This document shows positions 1 to 10,100 of a DNA stretch of 17,787 nt, piece after piece. The position numbers and the translations under genes were made by a program. The notes under the pieces are model-generated. The model was not told the DNA's origin. It worked only from the letters and a program-made list of their open reading frames with translations, and did not search any database. The stretch lies in assembly GCA_020026175.1 (NCBI GenBank), contig JAHHQV010000057.1, positions 1-17,787 of the forward strand, in the 5' to 3' direction. The stretch comes from Phocaeicola sp. GTDB taxonomy: Bacteria; Bacteroidota; Bacteroidia; Bacteroidales; Bacteroidaceae. The stretch's first letter is position 1. Each line of letters starts with the position of its first letter.

Positions 1-1136
1 TCTGTAAACACCATATGTGCAGGAATATCTCCTGTACGAACCCTCCACTTCTTCTTTCCTTCGGGAGTAAAGCAATACAGGTAGCCAGGACTGACATAAT
101 TAGTGGCATCACATACAAAGAACTCTTTTGTCTCTGGATTTACTGCCACACCATAAGGAAGCTTTATCTCCTTTTCTGTTCCATCGGTTATAAAATTGTG
201 GGAGACTATCTTTTCTTGTTGAACATCATACAACGTGTACGAAATCTCATTAGAACCACTGACTTTACTCCACTCTGTGCTTATCATATAAATGGAGTCT
301 CCCGAAAGACACATTTCACTGACAGATATTCCCAAACTACCAACAACCTTATCAGTCTTCGAGTCTATAACAAAAACATCAGAGCCTGTTCCTTCGTAAT
401 CGCCACGCGAACTTACATATATCTTGCCATTTCTGTCTATCTCCATACGATGAAGGTTAATGGCTACATCTATGGTTTTTACAACGCTGAAATTCTCTAA
501 ATCTACCACCGATACCGTGCGGTCATATTCAGGGAAACGGTAACCTCCGGAATTTGCCACATAAAGCTTTCCGTCAGTTATTACCATTTCTTCGGGTTGA
601 TAACCTACCACCACTTCACGCTCTATCTGCAAGGTATTTACATCAAATTCTACTATCTTGCCCGGACGTGCTTCAGGATCTATCTGTACCGGACCTGCAT
701 AAGAACTGACATATGCCTTTCCATTGTTGAAACGGATATAACGACAATTGGTTATATCCACTTTACCAATATGGCGGGCTGTCTTCACATCCATAACCTC
801 AACAAAATGTGAACAGTTGACTACTACAAACAATTTTCCGTCGTATATCTGAATGTCATTTCCTACATCTCCCAATTCCTTCACCACATCAGGATTACGT
901 TCGGCATAGATATTGCGAATGTAGCTGCCCGAAGTGTAGTCATAATAATCAATAGAACACTTGTTGCTCCCCATATTTCCCTCATTAAGCAAAAACATTC
1001 CTTTAATCCTCTTAGAGCTGCCAGGATTGGAATCCATCTGTTCACCTTCGGAATGAATGACTGGAAGTTCTCCTCTGCAAGAATATATTGCAAGGGAAAG
1101 TAAAATCAAAAATATCTTCAAAAATGATAGTTTCAT
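1..1136 (-). CDS. btuG: BtuG-like surface B12-binding beta-propeller lipoprotein (3' end cut by window edge)
   Basis: The frame is open from an ATG at 1136 to the window edge, about 378 codons with no stop, so the C-terminus is missing. The N-terminus MKLSFLKIFLILLSLAIYSC is a lipoprotein signal peptide with its lipobox cysteine at residue 20. An in-frame ATG at 1142 would add two residues. The mature protein has YncE/DUF5074-type beta-propeller repeats, such as KGMFLLNEGNMGSNKC near the start, VVGYQPEEMVITDGKLYVAN and INLHRMEIDRNGKIYVSSRG. The visible end, TGDIPAHMVFT, looks close to the family C-terminus. In Bacteroides, BtuG is a surface lipoprotein propeller that captures cobalamin with very high affinity and caps BtuB. 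Here it starts 29 bp after the btuB stop, downstream of a cobalamin riboswitch. The family and the riboswitch context are clear; B12 binding is inferred. Confidence 0.85.
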   Translation of the reverse strand, partial: MKLSFLKIFLILLSLAIYSCRGELPVIHSEGEQMDSNPGSSKRIKGMFLLNEGNMGSNKCSIDYYDYTSGSYIRNIYAERNPDVVKELGDVGNDIQIYDGKLFVVVNCSHFVEVMDVKTARHIGKVDITNCRYIRFNNGKAYVSSYAGPVQIDPEARPGKIVEFDVNTLQIEREVVVGYQPEEMVITDGKLYVANSGGYRFPEYDRTVSVVDLENFSVVKTIDVAINLHRMEIDRNGKIYVSSRGDYEGTGSDVFVIDSKTDKVVGSLGISVSEMCLSGDSIYMISTEWSKVSGSNEISYTLYDVQQEKIVSHNFITDGTEKEIKLPYGVAVNPETKEFFVCDATNYVSPGYLYCFTPEGKKKWRVRTGDIPAHMVFT

Positions 1137-1165
1137 GTTCATAATACTCAAAAAAGACGATAAAA

Positions 1166-3178
1166 TTAAAAACTATATTTCACTATCGCCTTAAAGTTTA
1201 TTCCAGGCATAGGATAGCAAGATACAACCTCGTATTGTTGGTTGAAAAGATTGTTCACTTCCAAAGTAATCTTTAAGTCTCCCTTCTTCAATGGCTGGTT
1301 TCTGGCAACAGAAAAATCACTTGTGTACCAAGGCAACTGATAGTTTACAGGTATATTGGCAGACGATGAGTATCTTTCACCTGTATATATAAAACTATAA
1401 TTGGCCTCCCAATTGCGGAAATTCAAGTTCAATGCAGCAGAACCGCTATGCCACGGTATATAAGGTATCTGTCCGCCATAAAACTCGTCACTCTTGTCTG
1501 TAAAATCTTGTGCCTTCTGATAAGTATAATTAAGGCGACCGTTAAGAAACAACTCCTTACCGAACTGCCATCCTGTCTGAACCGCTACATCTACACCACG
1601 TATTTTCACCAATCCGAGATTAATCATTGTCCAACGGAAAAAATTTGAAGTTGGAGTAGCAACTATCTTGTTTTCCACCTCATTATAGTATACGTCTGTC
1701 TGAAATTCAAGATGACGTAGCCATGTATCAGAAAAATTCTTGGTATATGTAAACCCTACATTATACTGATTTGTATATTCCGGATCCAAATCAGTATTGC
1801 CTACAAAAGTATAATACAAGTCATTGAGTGTAGGCATACGGAATATCCTTTTATAGAATGCTCTCAGATTGAAATCCACCTCCGAGAAAGGACGATATGA
1901 AACGATGGCAGTAGGTGTCCACTGAACCTTATCTTCGGCAGCCTTGCCATCAACTTTTGTTACATTGTCATGCACTATCGTACCAAGTACACTTGCCTGC
2001 ATCTTCACCTTGTCGAAATCGAAAGCTGTTGCACCTGCCACAAGCGCAGTATTACGGCGTGGATAAGCAAAATCCTTAAGGTCGGCATTAAGAAGATTGA
2101 ACTGATAGTCGGCAGAAACATTCACACTCCACCATGGGAAAATATTAACCCTGTTGGCTGCCGACAAATATACTTCATGCTGATAATAGTGATTGTCGGT
2201 ATACATTAACGACTCATCCTTATTGGGATCTGCCAAATAATGAAGATAGTCGTATGCATACTTTGCATTTAACATAAGACTATATCTCTGCGAAAAATCT
2301 TTCTTAAACGAACCCTGAAAGAATGTATTAGTATCCCACTGACGGTCTTCGTGAGTAAACTTGTTTCTTACTATTGCTCCCGGATAACCTCTCTCGGAAT
2401 TATAGAAGTATCCCTTGGCACGCCAATACCCGCCGTTTATTTTACCAAACAGGCCTCCTTCAATACGCACTGCATTAACATCACCGTTCTGACGCACTGC
2501 AGTAGTGTCGTATCCTTCCTTTACTTTATAAGTGAATTTATACTTACCCGTAGTGTACATATATTCGGCACTGATAGATGAAGAAACTTTATCACTAATC
2601 TTATGTTCCCAAAGTAAAGCAGGGTTAACTACTCCAAAAGAGCCAGTTTTGAATGTAGCTCTCACATGATTTCTCTCTTCCGGCTTGAAATAGGGAGTGC
2701 GCGACTGTAGATAGATGGAACCGGCAGAACCAAAGTCTTTGGCAGGCTGGAAAATAGCACTCTTCTGCCCGTTATAGAGAGTTACTGTCTCCATATTGTC
2801 GAGCGAAAAACGACCAAGGTCTACCTGACCGTTCTGTGCATTACCCAACTCTATACCATCGTAAAACACTCCTACGTGATTCGTTCCCATACTGCGGATA
2901 TTTACTGTCTTCAATCCTCCTACACCACCGTAATCCTTTATCTGTATACCGGAAAAATAACGTAATGCATCGGCTACATTATGAGAACTTAACCTCTGCA
3001 ACTGGCTGCCGGACAATTCCTGTACAGGAATAACCTCTTTCTGAATACGGCGCACGGTAACAATCACTTCATCCAAGTGTTGCAAACTATCAAGCCTACT
3101 TTGCGATTGTACAGGTACAACAATACCAATAAGAATAATACAAAGCGACAATACATCCTTGATGAATTGTTTGTACAT
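1166..3178 (-). CDS. btuB: BtuB-type TonB-dependent vitamin B12 receptor
   Basis: This outer-membrane TonB-dependent receptor should import cobalamin, using energy from TonB/ExbBD. I chose the ATG at 3178 (670 aa) because it starts a clean signal peptide, MYKQFIKDVLSLCIILIGIV, ending near VQSQS. An upstream in-frame ATG at 3217 would put 13 residues (MDGIKIFNVKLFC) before it. After the signal comes a TonB-box-like stretch, LDEVIVTVRR. A plug domain follows with VADALRYFSGIQIKDYGGVG and VNIRSMGTNHVGVFYDGIEL. The remainder is a beta-barrel ending in a terminal aromatic residue (IVKYSF). There is no SusC-type carboxypeptidase-regulatory extension. The cobalamin riboswitch in its leader and the BtuG-like gene downstream make B12, or a related corrinoid, the likely substrate. 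Confidence 0.9.
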   Translation of the reverse strand: MYKQFIKDVLSLCIILIGIVVPVQSQSRLDSLQHLDEVIVTVRRIQKEVIPVQELSGSQLQRLSSHNVADALRYFSGIQIKDYGGVGGLKTVNIRSMGTNHVGVFYDGIELGNAQNGQVDLGRFSLDNMETVTLYNGQKSAIFQPAKDFGSAGSIYLQSRTPYFKPEERNHVRATFKTGSFGVVNPALLWEHKISDKVSSSISAEYMYTTGKYKFTYKVKEGYDTTAVRQNGDVNAVRIEGGLFGKINGGYWRAKGYFYNSERGYPGAIVRNKFTHEDRQWDTNTFFQGSFKKDFSQRYSLMLNAKYAYDYLHYLADPNKDESLMYTDNHYYQHEVYLSAANRVNIFPWWSVNVSADYQFNLLNADLKDFAYPRRNTALVAGATAFDFDKVKMQASVLGTIVHDNVTKVDGKAAEDKVQWTPTAIVSYRPFSEVDFNLRAFYKRIFRMPTLNDLYYTFVGNTDLDPEYTNQYNVGFTYTKNFSDTWLRHLEFQTDVYYNEVENKIVATPTSNFFRWTMINLGLVKIRGVDVAVQTGWQFGKELFLNGRLNYTYQKAQDFTDKSDEFYGGQIPYIPWHSGSAALNLNFRNWEANYSFIYTGERYSSSANIPVNYQLPWYTSDFSVARNQPLKKGDLKITLEVNNLFNQQYEVVSCYPMPGINFKAIVKYSF

Positions 3179-3250
3179 ACAAAATAATTTTACATTAAAT
3201 ATTTTTATACCATCCATCCTAACCCTTGAAGATAGATGACAAAGAAATAT

Positions 3251-3420
3251 GGCAGGTCTTCTGACTTACTCCCTTTTCGAAGCCTTCCCAATGTAGCTAC
3301 ATCAGTGGCAATGGATGTCTCGAAAAGTTTGATAGAGTTTCACAGCAGCAGGACTGTCCCGGATTTACACCGGATTCCCTATTAATTCTTTCTCCGAACC
3401 GGAGTCAGAAACCATTTCTG
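3251..3420 (-). ncRNA. Cobalamin (AdoCbl-class) riboswitch controlling btuB-btuG
   Basis: Read on the minus strand, this leader carries the conserved cobalamin riboswitch blocks in order: GGGAATCCGGTGTAAATCCG, then GGGACAGTCCTGCTGCTGTGA, then the B12 box core GCCACTGATG (rc of 3300-3309), then the closing strand GTCAGAAGACCTGCC at 3265-3251. The 3' boundary is firm; the 5' boundary is estimated. The element ends about 70 nt before the chosen btuB start. These RNAs switch off B12-uptake genes when cobalamin is plentiful. I cannot tell from sequence alone whether control here is at translation or at termination; I see no obvious intrinsic terminator between the aptamer and the ATG. Confidence 0.95.
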
Positions 3421-3423
3421 AGA

Positions 3424-3431
3424 CAAAGATA
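3424..3431 (-). promoter_or_regulatory. Likely -7 element of the btu operon promoter
   Basis: TATCTTTG (rc of CAAAGATA) matches the Bacteroidetes -7 consensus TAnnTTTG exactly. It lies just upstream of the estimated 5' end of the riboswitch, where a start site near 3417 is expected. No good TTTG -33 box stands 19-21 bp upstream, so the promoter may be weak or the match may be incidental. Confidence 0.55.
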
Positions 3432-3540
3432 ATACTTTCTGCAATCATTGCTATATAACATACTAAAGTTTTTCACAAGAAGTTTAAACAGATTACTGTT
3501 CAAATAATGCCCGCTTCATCTACAGACAACCGTATACAAT

Positions 3541-3580
3541 AAAAAAAATATGGTTGTGCCTAAATAAAGACACAACCATA
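3541..3580 (-). terminator. Intrinsic terminator of the SusC/SusD/GH20 operon
   Basis: A perfect 10-bp stem (TATGGTTGTG, 3580-3571, pairing with CACAACCATA, 3558-3549) has a 12-nt loop and is followed on the minus strand by eight T residues (3548-3541). It begins 34 nt after the hexosaminidase stop and separates the glycan operon from the btu promoter, which lies about 110 bp further on. Confidence 0.9.
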
Positions 3581-3614
3581 AACATTCCTTATTATAAGAA
3601 TTTATCCAGTAAAA

Positions 3615-5249
3615 CTACTTGCCCAAATCATCGTGTATATCTTGCTTGTAATTATATCCATAAGCCTTGTATATCTCCAACTGATGTTTCAGACGTTTCA
3701 AGAAATCATCAAGATTTCTATTTTGCGGCTCACTCCATTGTATTTCAGACAAAGCAGCAATACGTGGCATCATCTGCCATTCCATTTTCACACTATCCTT
3801 TGTCCATTCGGTCCATATACAGCCTTGTGCACCTATAATGTTCTTCTTCTGTTCTTCAGTAACATTTTCAGGAACAGGTTCAAAGTCGTATACTTTCTTT
3901 ATACTACTTACCCCCTTCAACTTATTGTTTCTTGGATTGCTGAAGTAATAATTGGTTATAGGACAAACAATTGTCTTATGTCCGCTTTCTACCGACCTCA
4001 CACGTGCCTCAGGACTTGTCCATGCCATTACAGTAGTAGACTTATTTGGATTACCTTCAAGTATTTCATCCCATGCCATCATCACCTTGCCACGTTTCTG
4101 GATTTCCTTTTCCACCTCACCCATAAACCATGCCTGAAGCTGGTTTTCCTTAGTGTGGTTCTTGGTCTTTTTCAATCCCAGTTCCTTTATTTTCTTCTGA
4201 CACTTCGGACAAGTTTTCCAATGCTTTTTAGGACATTCATCACCACCTATATGAACATAAGAAGAAGGGAATATATCCATTATCTCATTGATTACATCCT
4301 TTGCAAAAGTCAATGTCTTCTCGTTTCCTGCACACAATACATCTTCAAAAACGCCAAAAGTAGTAGCCACTTCGTATGGACCACCAGTACAGCCCAACTC
4401 TGGATATGCAGCCAAGGCAGCTTGCATATGTCCTGGCATATCTATTTCGGGAATTACTGTTATATATCTTTCTGCAGCATATCTCACTATTTCTTTAGCC
4501 TCTTCTTGAGTATAAAAACCACTTACAGGAATATTATCCACTTCTTTGGTCTCCCAATCCTTCATTGTACCATTTCTCTTAGAACCTATTTCAGTAAGTT
4601 TAGGGTATTTCTTAATCTCAATACGCCAACCTTGATCTTCTGTCAGGTGCCAATGAAAATAGTTGATATTATGCAAAGCGAGCATATCTATTACTTCTTT
4701 CAAATAATCCACACTAAAGAAATGACGGCCCACATCAACCATAAATCCTCTATAGTCAAAACGAGGATGGTCTTTTATATTTCCTGCCGGGATAGCAGCA
4801 AGCTTTGTCCCGTCAGTAATAGGCATAATCTTGCTCAAAGTCTGTATACCATAAAAAACACCAGCTTCAGTCTTGCCTTTCAGAGTTACAAGATTCTTTG
4901 ATACATTCAGTTCATAGCCTTCATCAAATCCTACCGTCTCATCCAAGCTCAGCTGTATAGCATCTTCATCAGCCTTGGTAGTAAGCTTTACTTCTGTTCC
5001 TGTAAGATGTTTGATATAAGAAGCCAGGAATTCAGCATTTCTCTTCATTTTTTCATTTCCTTCAGGATAACATATCTTTGTTGACCTATCTATTACAAAA
5101 GACATGCCGTCATTCTGCTCCACCACTTCAAAAGGCACTGGTATCACATTCAAGTCTCCCATCAGCACTTCTTTCTGTGAGCATGACAAAAAAACAGGCA
5201 TCAACGAAGCACAACACAATATTAATCTATTCAATTTACAACTTTTCAT
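3615..5249 (-). CDS. GH20 beta-N-acetylhexosaminidase lipoprotein
   Basis: This 544-aa exo-glycosidase should remove terminal beta-linked GlcNAc or GalNAc from glycans by substrate-assisted catalysis. The signal peptide ends at a lipobox cysteine (FLSC, Cys23), which anchors it as an envelope or cell-surface lipoprotein. Residues about 32-150 form the GH20b alpha/beta domain. The catalytic TIM barrel starts at about 160, with RGFMVDVGRHFF (167-178), NYFHWHLTEDQGWRIEIKKY (196-215) and VIPEIDMPGH (265-274). The catalytic pair is Asp337-Glu338 in HIGGDECP. Trp393 (MMAWDEI), Trp410 and the WTEWTKDSVKMEW segment supply sugar-contact aromatics. A Cys-rich loop (ECPKKHWKTCPKC, 338-350) follows the catalytic acid, as in many Bacteroides GH20 enzymes. 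It is the last gene of the SusC/SusD operon, 23 bp after the SusD stop, so it probably trims the glycan that pair imports. Confidence 0.95.
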   Translation of the reverse strand: MKSCKLNRLILCCASLMPVFLSCSQKEVLMGDLNVIPVPFEVVEQNDGMSFVIDRSTKICYPEGNEKMKRNAEFLASYIKHLTGTEVKLTTKADEDAIQLSLDETVGFDEGYELNVSKNLVTLKGKTEAGVFYGIQTLSKIMPITDGTKLAAIPAGNIKDHPRFDYRGFMVDVGRHFFSVDYLKEVIDMLALHNINYFHWHLTEDQGWRIEIKKYPKLTEIGSKRNGTMKDWETKEVDNIPVSGFYTQEEAKEIVRYAAERYITVIPEIDMPGHMQAALAAYPELGCTGGPYEVATTFGVFEDVLCAGNEKTLTFAKDVINEIMDIFPSSYVHIGGDECPKKHWKTCPKCQKKIKELGLKKTKNHTKENQLQAWFMGEVEKEIQKRGKVMMAWDEILEGNPNKSTTVMAWTSPEARVRSVESGHKTIVCPITNYYFSNPRNNKLKGVSSIKKVYDFEPVPENVTEEQKKNIIGAQGCIWTEWTKDSVKMEWQMMPRIAALSEIQWSEPQNRNLDDFLKRLKHQLEIYKAYGYNYKQDIHDDLGK

Positions 5250-5272
5250 AATACTTTTATATTTCTAATTAA

Positions 5273-7123
5273 TTACCATCCAGGATTCTGTTTCCACAAT
5301 CCATCCATCAATCCTAACATTTCATTAGTTATAGGATGCAAATAATCTCTATTAGGTTTGAATTGCCAGCCATCAGGCATAGATTTAGGAGATATAGGCA
5401 AAATATAACGTAAAGATTCTCCTTTACTTCCTGTCAAATAAATATTATTTCCGTCGGATAAATCATATTTCAACTCATCACCGTAATTTTCTGGAAGATT
5501 ACTACCTATAAACAAGACTCCAGTAGGTCGTTTCCCTATAATAAGTTCTTCTGCAGCAGCCCAACGAAGAATATCCTTCAATCTCTTTCCTTCCAATGCT
5601 GTCTCAACTCTTCTTTCACGACGAACAACCTGCACATACTTATTCAAGTCTTTAAAAGGATAACTTGCATCTGTGTTATATTCTCTATCAAAATCTACAC
5701 CTGGCATACCTACACGATCACGCAAAGGTTGCAGTATTCTCTTTATCTCCGAAGCATTAGCTTCACCATTCTGTTCAGCCAGTGCCTCTGCATGATTTAA
5801 CAATATATCCGCATATCTGAATTGTATTGCAGGAGTTGAACCTTTGTATTCACTCACATAGTCACCAGTATAATCAATCTGTACATGTTTTAACATCACA
5901 TAACCTGTTACGTTAGTACCAAAAGCTGTACCGTCTCCAGCCAAAGCAGGCCATTCCAAAATATAAGGATTAGCATCAGTCAAAGGTTTCATACGTTGTC
6001 CTGGGAAAGCAACAGTCTGTGCAAGTCTAGGATCTCTTTTCTCTGGGTCAAGTTCATCTGGATAATTTTCCTTCAAATTCATCAATTCATTACCAAATAA
6101 AGGCTTGCCGTCACGAGACAAATAATCATCTACTAAAGATGCACATATACCTATATTCCCTCCTCCAGTATTCAGATAACGTGTAACACTATTTCCGACT
6201 TTATCACCGTCATACATTTTAAACCATAATATTTCAGAGTTTGTTGTAAGATCTTGAGTATCGAACAGTTTACGATAATCACTATTAATATCTCCAGTGT
6301 TATGAATTTTCCATACTCCTCTACTTTCTATTTCTTTACATGCTTGTATTGCCTGTTTCAAGTAATCATCAATCTTGGCATTCAGTGATGCTTCATCCAA
6401 AGTATAGTCATAGAATTTCTCATTCTTTCCTTTTTCTTTCTGATAATGATAACGTTCCCATGTAGCTTCAAACAGAGCGACTTCACTTATCAAAGCACGT
6501 GCCACATCCTTATGAATTCTCATAGAAGAAGAATTATTCTTTTCTACCATAAGGTCTCTAGCTTCTCCCAAATCAGCAAGTATCTTGTCTACAATGAAAG
6601 TACGACTTTCACGTGGTAACATCATCTCGTTAATGTCAGGCTCCAAAGGTTTGTCCACCCATGCAAGTTCTCCATAATTCATTAACATATCATAGTAATA
6701 CCATGCACGAAAATAAAACGCCTCACCCTTCAGTTGGGAAAACTCCTTGCTTCCACTTTCAGGACACTTGTCTATATTATCAAGCAGATAGTTAATGTTT
6801 CTCACATTTGTATATCCTGACATAGAAGAAGCGTTGCTCAATGCCATCTGTCCCATCAATCTCGTATTTGCAGAAATTCCGCTCATATTGTCGCTATTGC
6901 AGTCCTGTCCAGCTATACCACCTCCGCCGCCAGCCATGAAACCTTGTCCCATAAGTCCGCTTTCGTAATAACGGTCCACATAATTTCTTATCTCGCCAAC
7001 ACTTTGAAATGGATTAGTCGTAGAAAGAACTCCTTCAGGCATTTTATCCAAGTCATAACATCCTGTAAATCCTACAGATAAAGCAAATGCTAAAAGTATA
7101 TTAATTTTTTTCATGTGTTTCAA
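5273..7123 (-). CDS. SusD/RagB-family glycan-binding surface lipoprotein
   Basis: SusD-like proteins are surface lipoproteins that bind a glycan and act as a hinged lid on their SusC partner. This one has 616 aa. The signal MKKINILLAFALSVGFTGC (from residue 4) ends in a lipobox at Cys22, and residues 1-3 may be extra. The TPR core shows in KGEAFYFRAWYYYDMLMNYG. The C-terminal SusD_RagB region shows in FRYADILLNHAEALAEQNGE, RRERRVETALEGKRLKDILR and the family-typical ending LWKQNPGW. Near residues 60-80 there is an unusual glycine-rich loop (GFMAGGGGGIAGQDCNSDN) that may lie near the ligand site. Its start is 3 bp after the SusC stop, so the two are translated from one message in tandem. The glycan cannot be read from the sequence; the GH20 gene next door points to HexNAc-containing host glycans. 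Confidence 0.95.
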   Translation of the reverse strand: MKHMKKINILLAFALSVGFTGCYDLDKMPEGVLSTTNPFQSVGEIRNYVDRYYESGLMGQGFMAGGGGGIAGQDCNSDNMSGISANTRLMGQMALSNASSMSGYTNVRNINYLLDNIDKCPESGSKEFSQLKGEAFYFRAWYYYDMLMNYGELAWVDKPLEPDINEMMLPRESRTFIVDKILADLGEARDLMVEKNNSSSMRIHKDVARALISEVALFEATWERYHYQKEKGKNEKFYDYTLDEASLNAKIDDYLKQAIQACKEIESRGVWKIHNTGDINSDYRKLFDTQDLTTNSEILWFKMYDGDKVGNSVTRYLNTGGGNIGICASLVDDYLSRDGKPLFGNELMNLKENYPDELDPEKRDPRLAQTVAFPGQRMKPLTDANPYILEWPALAGDGTAFGTNVTGYVMLKHVQIDYTGDYVSEYKGSTPAIQFRYADILLNHAEALAEQNGEANASEIKRILQPLRDRVGMPGVDFDREYNTDASYPFKDLNKYVQVVRRERRVETALEGKRLKDILRWAAAEELIIGKRPTGVLFIGSNLPENYGDELKYDLSDGNNIYLTGSKGESLRYILPISPKSMPDGWQFKPNRDYLHPITNEMLGLMDGLWKQNPGW

Positions 7124-7126
7124 ATA

Positions 7127-10100
7127 TTATAAGTTAACGATAAAACCTACAGACAAGACCTTGTTCATAGGATAGTTCTTACCTCCTTCACCTGTATATG
7201 TGTTAGAAGTAAATATAGCCTCTGGGTCAAACATTCCTTTCAATTTTGTGAAAGTCAGCAAGTTTTCTCCAGAGAAGAATACCTGTACTTTTTCAAGAGA
7301 AACCTTTTTAACCCAAGAATTAGGCAAGGTATAGCTTAAAGTCAGATTTTTCAATCTGCAATATGCAGCATTCTGCAAGTAGCGGTCAGTATCCTGAATA
7401 TTCTTATTTTGGAAAGGACCTACACCACCTGCTGTATTAATATATGGTTTTGGATAATAAGCATTAGGATTGTCTGGACGCCAATAATCCATATGTTCCT
7501 TGAATACAGTTACCTGTGCAAATGGACCAAACCCCCAGAAATAAGCTCCACCAGGCATCCAGTCACGTTTTCCTACCCCCTGGAACATCATGCTCAGGCT
7601 CAATCCTTTCCAACTTATTGCACCATTCACAGTATACTGATAACGAGGAGTACTGTTTCCTATTATAGTCATATCACCCATATCTCCTACTTTATTATTA
7701 CCACGGTCTATAATCTTTCTGCCGTCTGCTCCTTTCTTGCCGTCAAGATCCACATACTTCACATCTCCTGGTTCCCATAATTTTCCACTGAAAAAAGTCA
7801 TGTCGTATTCCTTGTTATATGCATCGGCCTCTTCCTGAGTCTGAATCAATCCGTCAGTACGATAGCCCCAATATTCACCATACTTTCTTCCCTTATACCA
7901 TGAACCTGCAGGATTTATATTTCCTTTGTTTGCATATTCTGTCACTTCGGTAGTCGCATCTGATATTGAACCTCCTATACTATATTCAATATCACTTCCT
8001 ATTTTTCCTCTATAATTTAAAGACAACTCCCATCCTCTGTCACGCAAGTTGGCATTATTCTCCTGTGGAGCAGCAGCACCAAACATATCAGGAAAATCAC
8101 GTCCCTTTCCAAGCATATCTTTTGTATCCCTTTGGAATATATCCAAAGAACCAGTCAAGGCATTTCCAAAGAATCCGAAATCAAGACCAATATTCTTACT
8201 TTCCACCTTCTCCCATGTAGTATTAGGATTTACAACAGCAGGAGGATTAGTAAACATATGACGTCCGTCATTGAATATATATTGTCCCAGACCTCCATTT
8301 ATAGACATACTTGAAGCAAATGTATAAAGTTCTGCATTAGCCTGGTTACCCAACAGACCATAAGAAGCTCTAAGTTTCAGATTCGACAAGAAACCTTCGG
8401 CCTTATGCATAAACTTTTCACGATGTATATTCCATCCCAATGAAACAGAAGGAAAGAAACCCCAACGGTTACCCTTTGCAAAACGTGAAGAGCCATCATA
8501 TCGTCCATTTACTTCCAATAAGTATCTTCCGTCGTAATCATAGTTTATACGTCCGAAAAATCCTCTGGTAGCCCATCCATTACGAGTATCTACAACTACC
8601 TTGTCGCCTGTACCCATACCAACATTAGGGTTTGAAGTAGAATACAACCCTGTTATAGAATTCTTCATCCAACTATAATCATTGTTTTCTTCCTGATAAC
8701 CCGCCATTACAGTAAAATTATGATTGTCTGCCAAAGAAAACATATAGTTTGTATAAAGATTTATACTTTGGTATCTTGTATTGGCATAAGCACGTGTAAA
8801 CTGACCATCAGCAGAAACATTCAGTTCCGATCTTGCTACTTTTGTCAAAGTCTTACCATCCTGTTCATAAATAAATGGAGCCACATTAAGGGCTTCATAT
8901 TCCATATTCAACTGCTTGTAAGTATAATCAAAGAAAATAAACCAGTTTTTCACAGGTTGTAATTCAAGACCTGTTGTTATATTGAAACGGTCTCTTTGAG
9001 TATCTGTATATGTACCGCTCTGCAAATAAGGTATTAAAGACAATTCTGTAAAATGTCCATTCGGGTCTATAGGAGATACTGTAGGACGGAAACGGGCCAG
9101 ACTATGATAAAATCCTTCTCCAAGTCCGCCGTCAAGACCATTTCCCTGATTAAATGGAGTTTTATTGTCAGAATGCATATATTTTGCATTGAATTTGATT
9201 TTCATCCATTTAGTAAGTTCAGATGAAATATTTGCATTTACTGTATATCGAGTATAATCCATATCAGCATATCTCAATATTCCATCTTCATTATAATAAC
9301 CTGCAGATACATAATATTGGGCTTTTTTATTTCCTCCGCTAAAACTCAAGTTATGATTATGCTTAAAGCTGAAATTCTTGTAGTGCAAGTCAAAATAATC
9401 AGTATTACCAAGTCCAAGTTCCGAATTTTCGAAAGCTGCATTCAGAGACTGCCCTGGTTTCAGATCGGCCCAAGGATCAATGCTTGATGGATCTCTCATA
9501 TACTGTTCTAACTGTGCTATCTTTTCTGGAGAATAAGCTCTACCTCCTGCTCCTGCATTATTCACACCATCATTCCAATATTTAACAAAATCAAGAGAAT
9601 TGACCATTTCCGGAAGTAAAGTCGGAGCACTCCATCCAACTGTTCCTTGATAATTGGCACGCATTTTTCCCTCCTTACCTTTCTTGGTAGTAACAAGAAT
9701 AACACCATAGGCAGCACGTGCACCATATATAGAACAAGCAGCAGCATCCTTCAAAACAGATATGTTTTCAATATCATTTGGATTTACATCAGAAAGAGAC
9801 ATCTCAACTCCATCTACCAGAACATAAGGAGAAGCATTCCCAGACAGGTTTCCTTGACCACGCAAAGATAAGGTACCGCTGGCACCAGGTCTACCAGAAC
9901 TATTATTACTTACAGTCAAACCAGGAACCATACCTTGCAAACCTTGTGTAGCATCAACCACAGGACGAGTTTCAAAAGCATCTCCCTTTACAGACGAAAC
10001 AGCACCTGTAAGATTTACTTTTTTCTGTACACCATAACCTACAACTACTACTTCGTCAAGTTCTTCTGCAACGCTCTTAAGAGTTATCTTAAGGTCTGTA

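Noticed and set aside
15..500. A 161-codon plus-strand open frame at the left edge
   Set aside because: It is antisense to the BtuG propeller frame and reads as a shadow.
881..1093. A 70-codon minus-strand frame within the BtuG region
   Set aside because: It is out of frame with the continuous lipoprotein frame that runs from 1136 to the window edge with clear propeller repeats.
3251..3420. Possible small coding region in the btuB leader
   Set aside because: The conserved blocks match a cobalamin riboswitch throughout, so the conservation is structural RNA.
3633..4901. A 422-codon open frame on the plus strand
   Set aside because: It is exactly antisense to the GH20 gene, whose catalytic motifs are unambiguous. 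The translated product is rich in H, I, Y, S and C with no domain pattern, typical of a shadow frame.
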